Positions 5,751 through 13,250 of a stretch of 17,571 nucleotides of DNA are shown piece by piece. This stretch comes from Verrucomicrobiales bacterium (GTDB taxonomy: Bacteria; Verrucomicrobiota; Verrucomicrobiia; Limisphaerales; UBA9464), in the NCBI GenBank assembly GCA_003445095.1, contig DLVS01000177.1, forward strand, positions 1 to 17,571, written 5' to 3'. Under the pieces are notes generated by a model. The model was not told the DNA's origin and did not search any database. It saw nothing but the letters and a program-made list of their open reading frames with translations. The stretch's first letter is position 1; every line of letters starts with the position of its first letter. Made by a program: the position numbers and the translations under genes.

Positions 5751-8606
5751 GTGGTCACCGCCAAGACGCAATACAGTCTGCGAAATGCCGAGAGCTATTT
5801 CGCGGAACACCTATGCGTTGGGGACTACTATGAGGAAGGACAGCAGGTGGCCGGGGAATGGTTCGGACAGGCGGCCAATCGGCTGGGGTTATCCGAAAGA
5901 GTCCTCGCCGATGACTTTCGAGCGCTGTGTGAAAACCAAAACCCGTCCACCCAAGAGACGCTGACTGTCCGGCTGAAGACCACGCGAACGGAAGACGGGC
6001 AGACCACGGCCAATCGGCGGATCTTCTACGACTTCACTTTCTCGCCCCCAAAATCCGTTTCGCTGGTTGCCCTCCTGGCGGGGGATTCGCGAATTGAAGC
6101 CGCACACCAACGGGCGGTCCGCTCGGCACTGGGTGAGTTTGAGGCGTTCGCGGCGACTCGGATTCGTCGGGGTGGCACCCGCTCCCATCGGACCACCGGC
6201 AATCTTGCCGCAGCCCTGTTTACCCATGACACCTCCCGCGCGTTGGACCCCCATCTGCACACCCACTGCATCGTGTTCAACGCGACCTTCGATCCGTTCG
6301 AGAAGCGCTGGAAGGCACTGGAGAACCACGAACTGCTGAGGTCCCGGCGGTTTGTCGAGAATGCCTACTACCACGAGCTAGCCAGAGATCTGCGGAGGTT
6401 CGGGTACGAGATTCGGAATCGTGCCCGGGGTGACTTCGAAGTCGAGGGGGTTACTTACGATCTCTGCACCCGGTTTTCCAAACGTCATGCGCAAATTGAC
6501 CAATCCTTGGCCGTGATGCTCCAGAAACGGCCAGAGCTGATCGGGAGCAATTTGAAGGACTTGCGCGAACGTTTGGCCGAGGCGGAGCGTGCTCGAAAAC
6601 AACAGACGTTGTCCCGGCCGGAACTGCAGACCCTTTGGGACGGTCAGATAACAGCCTTCGAACGCGAACAGCTCCGCAAACTGACCATCAGCCCAGATTC
6701 CAATCGCCCAAGGAGTGTCATCACTTTGACGGAGGGTATCCGTTGGTCAGAGGACCATTTGTTCGACCGCAATTCCGTGGTACCCGAATGTCAGGTCTGG
6801 CAAGAAGCGCTGGGTCGGATGCGGGGCGAGGAGTTCTCGGTTACAGAACTCAAGGAGACAACTCGGCGGCGCGGATACATCCGGGACGCCGCTCACCCGG
6901 GCGACGTGACGCTTCGAGACGTACTCCTCCGGGAATGGGAGATCATTCGGATCGCGAAGGAAGGCGTTGGCGAGGTTCCTGCCTTGGTCGAAGCGTCCCC
7001 GATGAACCACTCGGAATTGGACGACGAACAACGAAAGGCGCTCGACCGGCTACTTCGTTCAACGAATACAGTGACGCTGTTCCGAGGTGGTGCCGGCACT
7101 GGGAAAAGCTTCGTTCTTCGGCGGTTGGTTGAGGAGGTCAGGCAATCGAATCGGGCGGTCGTGGTCCTGGCTCCGCAGCGGCAGCAAGTCGTGGAGATGG
7201 AGAAATCCGGGTTCCTCTCGCCCAGAACAGTCGCCAGCTTTCTTCAGCGGAAGGAACTGCCCCAAGGCGCATTGGTGGTGGTGGATGAGGCTGGCCAAAT
7301 CGGCGGCCGACACATGCTGGATCTGCTTCGTTTGGCTCGCCAAAGCAACGCCCGAGTCCTTCTTTCGGGTGACAGCCGACAACACGGTCCGGTGGAGGCT
7401 TCCGACGCCTTGGTTGCCATTGAGAAACACTCCGGACTGCGACCTGTCGAATTGCACTCGATTCGCCGACAGAATCCCGCTTTGGGCCGCGACGAAGTCG
7501 AAAGGCAGCAAATCCGGGAGTACCGCACGGCTGTCGAGGCGGCGGCGGACGGGAAACTGGCGGACTCCTTTGCCAAATTGGACGCTGCTGGAGCGGTCAT
7601 CTCCTGCGGTTTGGACAACCAGGCGGAGAAGCTTTCGGAGGAATACCTTCGAATCCAGGAACGAAGCGCTTCAGCAGTCGTTGTTTCCCAAACCTGGGCT
7701 GAGGTTCACCGGCTCAACACCTCGATCCGGGATGCACTCAAGTCCAAGGGCCTGCTCGGTCATTCAGACACGGTCGTTGAGTCGTTGGACAAACTTGATC
7801 TGACGAATGCCCAGAAACGGGACGACCGGTTCTATCCTCCCGAGGCCATCATTGTCTTCAACCAGAAGGTTCGGAACACTGAACCCGGAAAGCCTGGCAA
7901 ACTCGCTGGTATCGTCTCCAGCGGGGTTCTCGTCGAGGTTGATGGTCTGTTTGTAACGGTCCAAAATAGACTTCTGGACCGAATCACGGTCTGTTTGCCT
8001 CGCCAAATCCCACTCGCAGACGGTGACCGACTCCATTTCAAGGCAAACCGTGCGATGGCCTCGGGCTCCCGAGTCACCAACGGCGAATTGGTCACCGTCA
8101 AGGGAGTGGAAGGCGACGGTCGGATCATCCTCACAGATGGACGGATCCTGGATGCCAATTTTCGGGAGTTCCAACCCGGCTACGCGATCACCTCTTATGG
8201 CTCCCAAGGCAAGACCGTGGACTACGTCCTGTTCTCTGACTCAACCATCAAGGCCGCCACAAATGCCCAGCAATGGTACGTCAGCATCTCCCGCGGCCGC
8301 CGCGGCATTCGCATCTTCACTTCGGACAAGGAACAGCTCCGAGAGAACCTCGTCCGTTCAGGCCACCGACCGTTGGCCCTCGATCTCGTCGGTGGTCTCC
8401 CGCGCCCAGGCGGCCGCGATGTCTGGCACCGATTGCGAGGCTACCTACTGCGCTTCGGAAAAAGTGCTGCCGACCGCTTCATCCAAATCAAAACCATTCA
8501 CCGCAGACAAAATCGTCAACCACCCATAGTCCATGAACACAAAACTACCCGAGTGCTGGGCGAGCGATCCAAACGCTCGCGGAGTCAGAATCGAAGTGTC
8601 CTCTGA
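5751..8606 (+). CDS. MobF-family relaxase with RecD-like helicase domain (TraI/TrwC/TraA-like)
   Basis: The predicted protein has 951 residues. Start choice: GTG 5751 puts the catalytic tyrosines near the N-terminus, as in TrwC (Tyr16 in SYF, Tyr26-Tyr27 in GDYYEEG). ATGs further upstream (5622, 5667) would run over the divergent gene and its palindromes. FSPPKSVS (97-104) and the histidine triad of PHLHTH (His168, 170, 172) complete the relaxase domain, which nicks oriT and stays covalently linked to the strand. A superfamily 1 helicase follows: Walker A GGAGTGKS at 446-453, DEAGQ with Asp512-Glu513, and a C-terminal SYGSQGKTVDYV motif near 814-825. All catalytic residues look intact. Length is near the MobF norm. 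Relaxase class is very secure. It is unusual beside TraKLM-like genes, which normally accompany MobP relaxases. Confidence 0.92.
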   Translation: MVTAKTQYSLRNAESYFAEHLCVGDYYEEGQQVAGEWFGQAANRLGLSERVLADDFRALCENQNPSTQETLTVRLKTTRTEDGQTTANRRIFYDFTFSPPKSVSLVALLAGDSRIEAAHQRAVRSALGEFEAFAATRIRRGGTRSHRTTGNLAAALFTHDTSRALDPHLHTHCIVFNATFDPFEKRWKALENHELLRSRRFVENAYYHELARDLRRFGYEIRNRARGDFEVEGVTYDLCTRFSKRHAQIDQSLAVMLQKRPELIGSNLKDLRERLAEAERARKQQTLSRPELQTLWDGQITAFEREQLRKLTISPDSNRPRSVITLTEGIRWSEDHLFDRNSVVPECQVWQEALGRMRGEEFSVTELKETTRRRGYIRDAAHPGDVTLRDVLLREWEIIRIAKEGVGEVPALVEASPMNHSELDDEQRKALDRLLRSTNTVTLFRGGAGTGKSFVLRRLVEEVRQSNRAVVVLAPQRQQVVEMEKSGFLSPRTVASFLQRKELPQGALVVVDEAGQIGGRHMLDLLRLARQSNARVLLSGDSRQHGPVEASDALVAIEKHSGLRPVELHSIRRQNPALGRDEVERQQIREYRTAVEAAADGKLADSFAKLDAAGAVISCGLDNQAEKLSEEYLRIQERSASAVVVSQTWAEVHRLNTSIRDALKSKGLLGHSDTVVESLDKLDLTNAQKRDDRFYPPEAIIVFNQKVRNTEPGKPGKLAGIVSSGVLVEVDGLFVTVQNRLLDRITVCLPRQIPLADGDRLHFKANRAMASGSRVTNGELVTVKGVEGDGRIILTDGRILDANFREFQPGYAITSYGSQGKTVDYVLFSDSTIKAATNAQQWYVSISRGRRGIRIFTSDKEQLRENLVRSGHRPLALDLVGGLPRPGGRDVWHRLRGYLLRFGKSAADRFIQIKTIHRRQNRQPPIVHEHKTTRVLGERSKRSRSQNRSVL

Positions 8607-8880
8607 ACTCACGCTACTGCTGCCGTTCGACCAGTTCCTCTTCTCCGAACTGCGTCAAATCGACGAAGGACAGCGACTACGGGCGCTTTTCGTCTCGCAC
8701 GAGGTGACCATCACCGGCACCGGCCTTCGTCGAATCGAAGTCGCCCTTCAGCGAGCACAACTGTCGTACATTGCTTGTGTGCCAACCCGCTTCCACCCAG
8801 TAGTGGCAGATGAACAGCCAGTGATTCGGCAGATCGTCGTCACTGAGGCGAAGGACACGGATTCCGCGGCCGTCGCCTGA
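8533..8880 (+). CDS. Small protein of unknown function overlapping the relaxase 3' end
   Basis: The protein has 115 residues from the ATG at 8533, inside the relaxase gene; the two overlap by 74 bp in different frames. The frame shows alternating strands and helices: VRIEVSSELTLLLPFDQFLF, then a helix, then FVSHEVTITGTGLRRIEVALQ and LSYIACVP. This beta-strand-rich pattern and the even amino-acid use suggest a real gene. I recognise no family, signal peptide or membrane segment. Being co-oriented and coupled to the relaxase points to a transfer-accessory role, though it could be a regulator or anti-defence protein. No terminator with a T-run follows. No in-frame ATG lies downstream, so a shorter protein without the overlap would need a rare start codon. 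Confidence 0.6.
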   Translation: MNTKLPECWASDPNARGVRIEVSSELTLLLPFDQFLFSELRQIDEGQRLRALFVSHEVTITGTGLRRIEVALQRAQLSYIACVPTRFHPVVADEQPVIRQIVVTEAKDTDSAAVA

Positions 8881-9314
8881 GTTCATCCGAATCTGCTCCG
8901 GCACGTTATCACTCCGCCATTACCCACGTGGCACTCACGAGTAACGCGGGGGTTGTTGCTCTAAAGGCTCACCTGCCTACCCGGTGGCCGAGGACGAGCA
9001 GGAATTGGCGGGTACCATGCATACCTTCCTTGGGGGGGGCCGCAAACCTTCTCGACCGCCTGGAAAATCCTCAACCGATGGGTGCCCAGCCGCGGTTCCC
9101 TCGCACGCACTTCACCTACACCCAATGCCCTCAATGACCGCCGATCCCGGCGCCTTTACCGCACCTCAATTCCCACTGAAGACAACGCCGGTTGACACTC
9201 AGTTGCCGTTCTCTCCGTTCCCCTCGGCCCTCTCCATCCAACCCTCTTCCAGATGAATTAGCCCTGGCGGGCACGGTCTCCAGCACTTCTGAAATTGCCA
9301 TCGAGGTCAGCAGG
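8881..9314. other. Gene-free spacer between transfer module and cargo
   Basis: No gene, RNA or clear hairpin is recognised here. It includes a run of eight G at 9032-9039. Several frames are open because the stretch is Pro/Ser-coding GC-rich DNA, but none shows domain-like sequence. It marks the change from transfer genes to cargo and may contain an old insertion junction. Confidence 0.4.
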
Positions 9315-10346
9315 TTGTACATCCAACGCGTGGCGAGGCACTTGCCGAGTGTTGTTTGTTTCGGTTGGCCTGGAGACATGGGTGGGGCGGACACCAAGCT
9401 CGCGCATCTCCTGCTCCTCCTGCACAAGCATGTGTCGTTCACAGTGGTACCAAACGTCTCAGCCCAACTGAAGGAAACGAAATGGCGGCAGTTTCTGCAT
9501 GGACTGGGAATCCGAACCGCGTTGATTGGCCAACTGCCCACTCGTCAAAGTGGGTATGCTCTGGCGTTGTCCAATCAATGCTTCTTCACTCACGGGATCG
9601 CACGCCGCGCGAAGGAGTGTGGGCTTAAGGTGGTCTGGTCGAGCGAGATGATGTGGCATCATGCGGGTGAGGCCGAGGCGGTCGCCGACGGGTTCGTGGA
9701 TGTCGTACTCTACGTTTCAGAGCTACAACGGAGGGTGCTTGAACCCGGCTACGGGAAGCTTCCATCCTTTCTCACGAGCAACTACATTGCACCGGCTCTC
9801 TTTCCATTCGCGGAGCGCATGCATCCGGTATTCTCCATAGGTCGTCTGTCGCGGGCTGCGCCAGAGAAGTATCCGGAAGACTTCCCGGTCTTCTACGAAG
9901 CGCTCAGGCTACCCGAAACTTGTTTCCGAGTCATGGCTTGGGATGAAGTCCTGACCCAAAAGTACCGGTGGCACCGGTTTGATGAGCGGTGGGAACTGCT
10001 CTCAGCCATGGCCGAGCCGCCTGCCGACTTTCTGCGATCTCTGGACTTGTTTGTCTATCCCTTGGGCCACACGTTCACGGAGTCGTGGGGGCGATCAACC
10101 GTTGAAGCCATGCTGACCGGTGCGATCCCGCTCGTCCCGCCAGGACACCACTTGGACCATTTGGTGATCGAAGGGCAGACCGGATTCTTCTGCGACGATA
10201 TTGAAGTCTACCGAGAGCACGCGCACCGGCTAAGGCGCGATCCCGCTTTGCGTAGGCGCGTGAGCCGCCAAGCACACCAACATGCCGCACTCGAACTCTG
10301 CAGAGAAGATGACCATCGCAAGCGGTGGTTGGAGGTGTTCCAATGA
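9315..10346 (+). CDS. GT4-like family glycosyltransferase
   Basis: From TTG 9315 the protein has 343 residues; the frame is open to 9192. I chose 9315 because CGAGG lies 8 bp upstream and the first Rossmann strand (SVVCFGWPGDMGGAD, about 12-26) starts soon after. GTG 9330 is also possible; ATG 9378 would cut off the first strand. The C-terminal lobe carries the GT4 EX7E motif, Glu256 and Glu264 in ESWGRSTVEAM, followed by GAIPLVPP and GQTGFFCDD, the nucleotide-sugar-binding end of GT-B enzymes. It would transfer a sugar from a nucleotide donor, probably in polysaccharide or glycan building at the cytoplasmic membrane. It is coupled (ATGA) to a second sugar-transferase-like gene that is broken. 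Nothing shows donor or acceptor. The N-terminus is the uncertain part. Confidence 0.82.
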   Translation: MYIQRVARHLPSVVCFGWPGDMGGADTKLAHLLLLLHKHVSFTVVPNVSAQLKETKWRQFLHGLGIRTALIGQLPTRQSGYALALSNQCFFTHGIARRAKECGLKVVWSSEMMWHHAGEAEAVADGFVDVVLYVSELQRRVLEPGYGKLPSFLTSNYIAPALFPFAERMHPVFSIGRLSRAAPEKYPEDFPVFYEALRLPETCFRVMAWDEVLTQKYRWHRFDERWELLSAMAEPPADFLRSLDLFVYPLGHTFTESWGRSTVEAMLTGAIPLVPPGHHLDHLVIEGQTGFFCDDIEVYREHAHRLRRDPALRRRVSRQAHQHAALELCREDDHRKRWLEVFQ

Positions 10347-10526
10347 AAGTGCGTTACTGTTACTGGTCGGTCGTTGACGGCGACTACGCATGGATGATGG
10401 AGGCAGTGATTCGCTCAGCGCGCGCAGCGGGTGTGCATCACGACTTCCATGTCTGGTCGGACCGCACAATCGAAGGCGCAATCAACCATTCGGCGGGCAA
10501 ATTCGACAAGTGGGGATGTCTCTTTA
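10343..10526 (+). pseudogene. 5' fragment of a nucleotide-diphospho-sugar transferase-like gene, cut by the IS
   Basis: The ATG at 10343 overlaps the glycosyltransferase stop and has a good GGAGG site at 10331-10335. The 61 readable residues include YCYWSVVDGDYAWMM, FHVWSDRTIEGA and KFDKWGCLF, the N-terminus of a GT-A-like sugar transferase of the sort I recall beside such GT4 genes. The IS enters after residue 61. Joining across it, with one TA removed, keeps the frame for SLLKDALVT and on to a stop at 11501-11503. That gives only about 94 residues, far below the few hundred expected, so the 3' part is missing as well as interrupted. The gene is dead. Confidence 0.7.
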
Positions 10527-10542
10527 GGGCGTGTCTTCAAAC
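10527..10542 (+). repeat. Left terminal inverted repeat of the IS
   Basis: GGGCGTGTCTTCAAAC; a perfect match to the right end in inverse orientation. A TA duplication lies directly outside. Confidence 0.9.
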
Positions 10543-10596
10543 TCATTATTATTGAATAACACGTTGGTTGATATGGTTTTAAATGGCGCTCGTGAT

Positions 10597-11390
10597 ATGG
10601 AATCAACGCCTCGCCTCACCTTGACCGAGCCGCTTTTCGAGCGGCTTAAAAAATTAACAAGTCCCCGGAAATTTCGGTATCGATAGCGCGAAAGCGCCCT
10701 CGCGGAGGACGCCCTCCAAATGATGATCGCCTGATGTTGGAAGCCATGATCTTCAGAATTCGAATCGGCTGCCCCTGGCGCGATCTCCCCGGCTTCTTCG
10801 GCCCGTGGAAATCGGTATACACCCGTTGGCGCCGGTGGAACCTCTCGGGAATTTGGGCGCAGGTCCTCGACACATTGGCTGCGGATGCTCATGGAACGCT
10901 TCGTCCCCTCGACGCAACCCACATCAAAGTCCATCAGGATGCCGCGAATCCAGCGGGCGGGCAGAGTGGACATTCCATCGGCCGCACCAAGGGTGGGCTC
11001 AACACCAAGCTGACGGCTCTGGTTGATTCCCATGGCCGGGCATTGCAACTCACTCTGGCTCCTGGGAACCGCGCCGACGTCAAGGCTGCGGAGCAGATCT
11101 GGGCGCCGCCAGGAAAGAGGGTCGTCGCCGACAAGGGATATGACTCGGACTCTTTTCGAGAGGCGTTGAAGGCGGAGGGCGCAACGACGTCGATTCCGCC
11201 GCGCTCCAATCGGACAACGTCGCCCCCCTTCCACCGCGGCTACTACCGGCTCCGGCATCACGTCGAAAACTTCTTCCAGCGCATCAAACGTTGGAGGGCA
11301 GTCGGTACCCGGTACGATAAACTTGACCTCCATTTTCTCGCTTCGGTTCAACTGGCGGCCATCTTGGATTGGCTTATCCGAGAGGTTTGA
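10597..11390 (+). CDS. IS5-family DDE transposase, two overlapping frames
   Basis: The first frame starts at ATG 10597 (MESTPRLTLTEPLFERLKK) and stops at 10684-10686 after 29 codons. The second frame, -1 relative to it, carries the rest (RKRPRGGRPPNDDRLMLEAM onward) to a stop at 11388-11390; its first in-frame ATG is 10734. They overlap around six consecutive A at 10648-10653, a good -1 slip site. Slipping there gives a fusion of about 264 residues, normal for the IS427 group. In fusion numbering the DDE residues are Asp106 (LDATH), Asp179 (ADKGYDSD) and Glu224 (HHVENFFQRIKRW). Ending RYDKLDLHFLASVQLAAILDWL is typical. It cuts and pastes the IS. Programmed frameshifting is inferred; a plain disabling frameshift is the alternative. 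Confidence 0.82.
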
Positions 11391-11400
11391 AGACACGCCC
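11385..11400 (-). repeat. Right terminal inverted repeat of the IS
   Basis: GTTTGAAGACACGCCC, the exact complement of the left end. It overlaps the last 6 bp of the transposase gene. A TA duplication follows at 11401-11402. Confidence 0.9.
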
Positions 11401-11493
11401 TAGTCTACTGAAAGATGCTTTGGTCACGTGTGATAACGGAATGAGTTATTGCTCTGCAAGTCAACGTCTTAACCTAGTTGTACTCTTGTGCGT

Positions 11494-12660
11494 ATGCGCT
11501 TAAACTTACTGTGCGCGTTGTTGGTACTTTTCGTTATACCGTGTCTTGCTGCATCGTCGAACTCGCTACGAAGGCAGTCGACATTAAGCCAAGGTGACAA
11601 TCAGACACCATTTGTGCTTATTGAAGACACGCCGTGGATCAAGGTGGCAACCGGCGGTCGGGAGTGGTTGTTTGTACTTGATACTGGAAGCAGTTACTGT
11701 GCCGTATCTTCCGAGTTTGCGAAGGAAAATTTCTTGGCACCTAGTCGTGATCGAATTGCCATTCGTAATGCAACAGGTGCTGTGAGCAGTAATTCACTCG
11801 TTAAGCTTCCCCCATTCTGGATTGGTTCGAAGTTCTTTGCCGGGGAGCCGGCTGTAGTCTCCAGTGACGGAATATTAGGGAAGACTTCGGGAGGCGAAAG
11901 TATTCATGGAGTTATTGGATTCGGTTTACTCAGTCGTTATACAGTGACGTTTGACTATCACGCTAATTTGCTGCAGTTGGCAAGTACTAACCTGCATACA
12001 GGCTCTTTGAGCAACAGTGCTAGCGTCATTCCGTATTATGTTTCTAACGGTGTGCCGTACATAAGCGTTAGCATTCAAGGCAAAGCGCTTCCTTTTCTTG
12101 TGGACACGGGTTACGGGGGCTCGCTTGCGTGTCCAGCGACAGACTTAGGACTTAATTATATTTCTGAGTCACGGAGTAGCAACCAGATGCTATCGATTCG
12201 CCTTCCAGTTCGGTCAAGGTACATGCGTCTTTCAGGCACCGTCCAAATCGGGGGCTTGGCAATAGAGAATCCTATTGTCAAAGAAGGCCCTAGAAGCCTT
12301 ATTGGGGGTGAGGTCCTCAAGCGTTTTCGTGTAACGATACATCCTATGTTAGGCGCGATGGTTTTTGAGCGAACCGGGCCTGAAGTCTTTAGGCCGCCAA
12401 CTATACGAGGTATTGGAGTTCGCTTTAGCAGGGCATCGGTCCCTTGGCGCGTTTTAGACACTGTTCGCGATGATGTTGGGAATCTTGGCAACATCCGGGA
12501 GGGTGATTTATGCAGCGCAATAGAAGGTAGACCTGTCTCTGAGTTGTTGCCTGAAGAATTGCAGGAACTGTTTGCCCGTACGAATATGCTGAGTCTGGAG
12601 TTGGTGAGGGGCAGTACTAATTTTACTGCGCGTACACCAGTTATTGTGTTTATTGAGTGA
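11494..12660 (+). CDS. Secreted aspartic protease with two retropepsin-like lobes and a PDZ-like domain
   Basis: The protein has 388 residues from ATG 11494; a GTG two codons upstream is also in frame. Residues 1-20 form a signal peptide (LNLLCALLVLFVIPCLAA). Lobe 1 has VLDTGSS (catalytic Asp63) and GVIGFGLLSRYTVTFD at 139-154. Lobe 2 repeats the plan with LVDTGYGG (Asp204) and LIGGEVLKRFRVTI at 269-282. Each retropepsin-like lobe gives one Asp, so the chain could form a single-chain, pepsin-like active site. Residues about 330-388, beginning GNIREGDLCSAIEGRPVSE, resemble a PDZ domain that presents peptide substrates. It probably works outside the cytoplasmic membrane. The gene is clearly AT-richer than its neighbours (a sampled line is 43% GC), so it was likely acquired separately. 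Substrate unknown. Protease fold is well supported. Confidence 0.82.
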   Translation: MRLNLLCALLVLFVIPCLAASSNSLRRQSTLSQGDNQTPFVLIEDTPWIKVATGGREWLFVLDTGSSYCAVSSEFAKENFLAPSRDRIAIRNATGAVSSNSLVKLPPFWIGSKFFAGEPAVVSSDGILGKTSGGESIHGVIGFGLLSRYTVTFDYHANLLQLASTNLHTGSLSNSASVIPYYVSNGVPYISVSIQGKALPFLVDTGYGGSLACPATDLGLNYISESRSSNQMLSIRLPVRSRYMRLSGTVQIGGLAIENPIVKEGPRSLIGGEVLKRFRVTIHPMLGAMVFERTGPEVFRPPTIRGIGVRFSRASVPWRVLDTVRDDVGNLGNIREGDLCSAIEGRPVSELLPEELQELFARTNMLSLELVRGSTNFTARTPVIVFIE

Positions 12661-12878
12661 TCGTAAGGTATTGCATCTCGAAATGATTATTGGACTGAAG
12701 TAGCGGCGCTTGAAGCGCGCTGAAAGGGTCTCGGATTTGTACACAAGCAGGTAGACAATATATGCGATTTCAAAAACGGGCTCTTCAGCAGAATTTGTGG
12801 GTGAACCGGGTGGGCTGAAGGAGGATTTGTGTACTGGATACACCCATTTTATGTCATGATCTGCGAACAATAGCGTCG
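12661..12878. other. Spacer upstream of the excisionase-like gene
   Basis: No coding sequence is recognised. It holds a short inverted repeat GCGCTT-G-AAGCGC at 12706-12718 without a T-run, two copies of GGATTTGT (12732-12739 and 12823-12830), and the operator-like palindrome listed separately. It probably contains the promoter of the HTH gene that starts at 12879. Confidence 0.4.
12829..12843. promoter_or_regulatory. Operator-like palindrome upstream of the excisionase-like gene
   Basis: GTGTACTGGATACAC has 5-bp arms GTGTA/TACAC and matches the relaxase-upstream site GTGTACCTGGTACAC at 12 of 15 positions. It ends 35 bp before the ATG at 12879, the same distance as the copy before the relaxase start, which suggests one regulator for both excision and transfer. 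Confidence 0.5.
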
Positions 12879-13115
12879 ATGAACGCACAAGAAGCAGAAT
12901 CCTCGAACGTGGTCCGCAAAAACCTCCGGAGTACTCCCAACGCAAATGAAGACCTCCTCACGAAAGCCCAACTCGCCGAGCGGCTTCACAAGTCTCCACG
13001 TTGTGTGGAAATCTGGATGCAGCGACGATACCTGCCTTACTTCAAAATTGGCAGAAGTGTCCTGTTTCGCTGGCCCGACGTCGTTGCCCACCTCGACCGG
13101 TTTCGAGTCGGGTAG
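12879..13115 (+). CDS. Excisionase-like small HTH protein (MerR-type fold)
   Basis: The protein has 78 residues. After a 24-residue polar N-terminus it carries one HTH_17/excisionase-type domain: LLTKAQLAERLHKSPRCVE (helix-turn-helix), then the wing YLPYFKIGRSVLFRWPDVVAHLDRF. Proteins of this kind bend DNA at attachment sites and tip integrase toward excision, or act as small regulators. It is convergent with the integrase gene, which ends 135 bp downstream; an integrase partner this close supports the excisionase reading. No strong Shine-Dalgarno sequence precedes the ATG. An operator-like palindrome lies upstream. A directionality factor is the preferred call; a plain transcription regulator is possible. 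Confidence 0.75.
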   Translation: MNAQEAESSNVVRKNLRSTPNANEDLLTKAQLAERLHKSPRCVEIWMQRRYLPYFKIGRSVLFRWPDVVAHLDRFRVG

Positions 13116-13250
13116 GCGGCGGTCCTCGCCGTTACCCACAAAGGAGTTCGCGTTGCACCCTCGCGGCAGCAGCTAGAAATCCACTCCGCACGCCGCGAAT
13201 TTATTGCGTTCAGTCGTCAGGCCATCGCCGCCTACTACCGACCGGAACGG

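Larger units (their letters stand above)
10527..11400 (+). mobile_element. IS5-family (IS427-like) insertion sequence, 874 bp
   Basis: It is bounded by 16-bp perfect inverted repeats, GGGCGTGTCTTCAAAC at 10527-10542 and its complement at 11385-11400. The target duplication is TA, at 10525-10526 and 11401-11402. Length, TA duplication, GGG-type ends and a DDE transposase fit the IS427 group of the IS5 family. It is inserted in the sugar-transferase gene. Both ends are intact, which suggests fairly recent insertion. Whether it is still active depends on the frameshift noted for its transposase. Confidence 0.9.

Noticed and set aside
9032..9039. Run of eight G as a phase-variation tract
   Set aside because: It lies in a gene-free stretch with no frame that it would switch.
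13117..13131. Hairpin CGGCG-GTCCT-CGCCG after the excisionase-like gene as a terminator
   Set aside because: Arms are short and no T-run follows on either strand; too weak to list.
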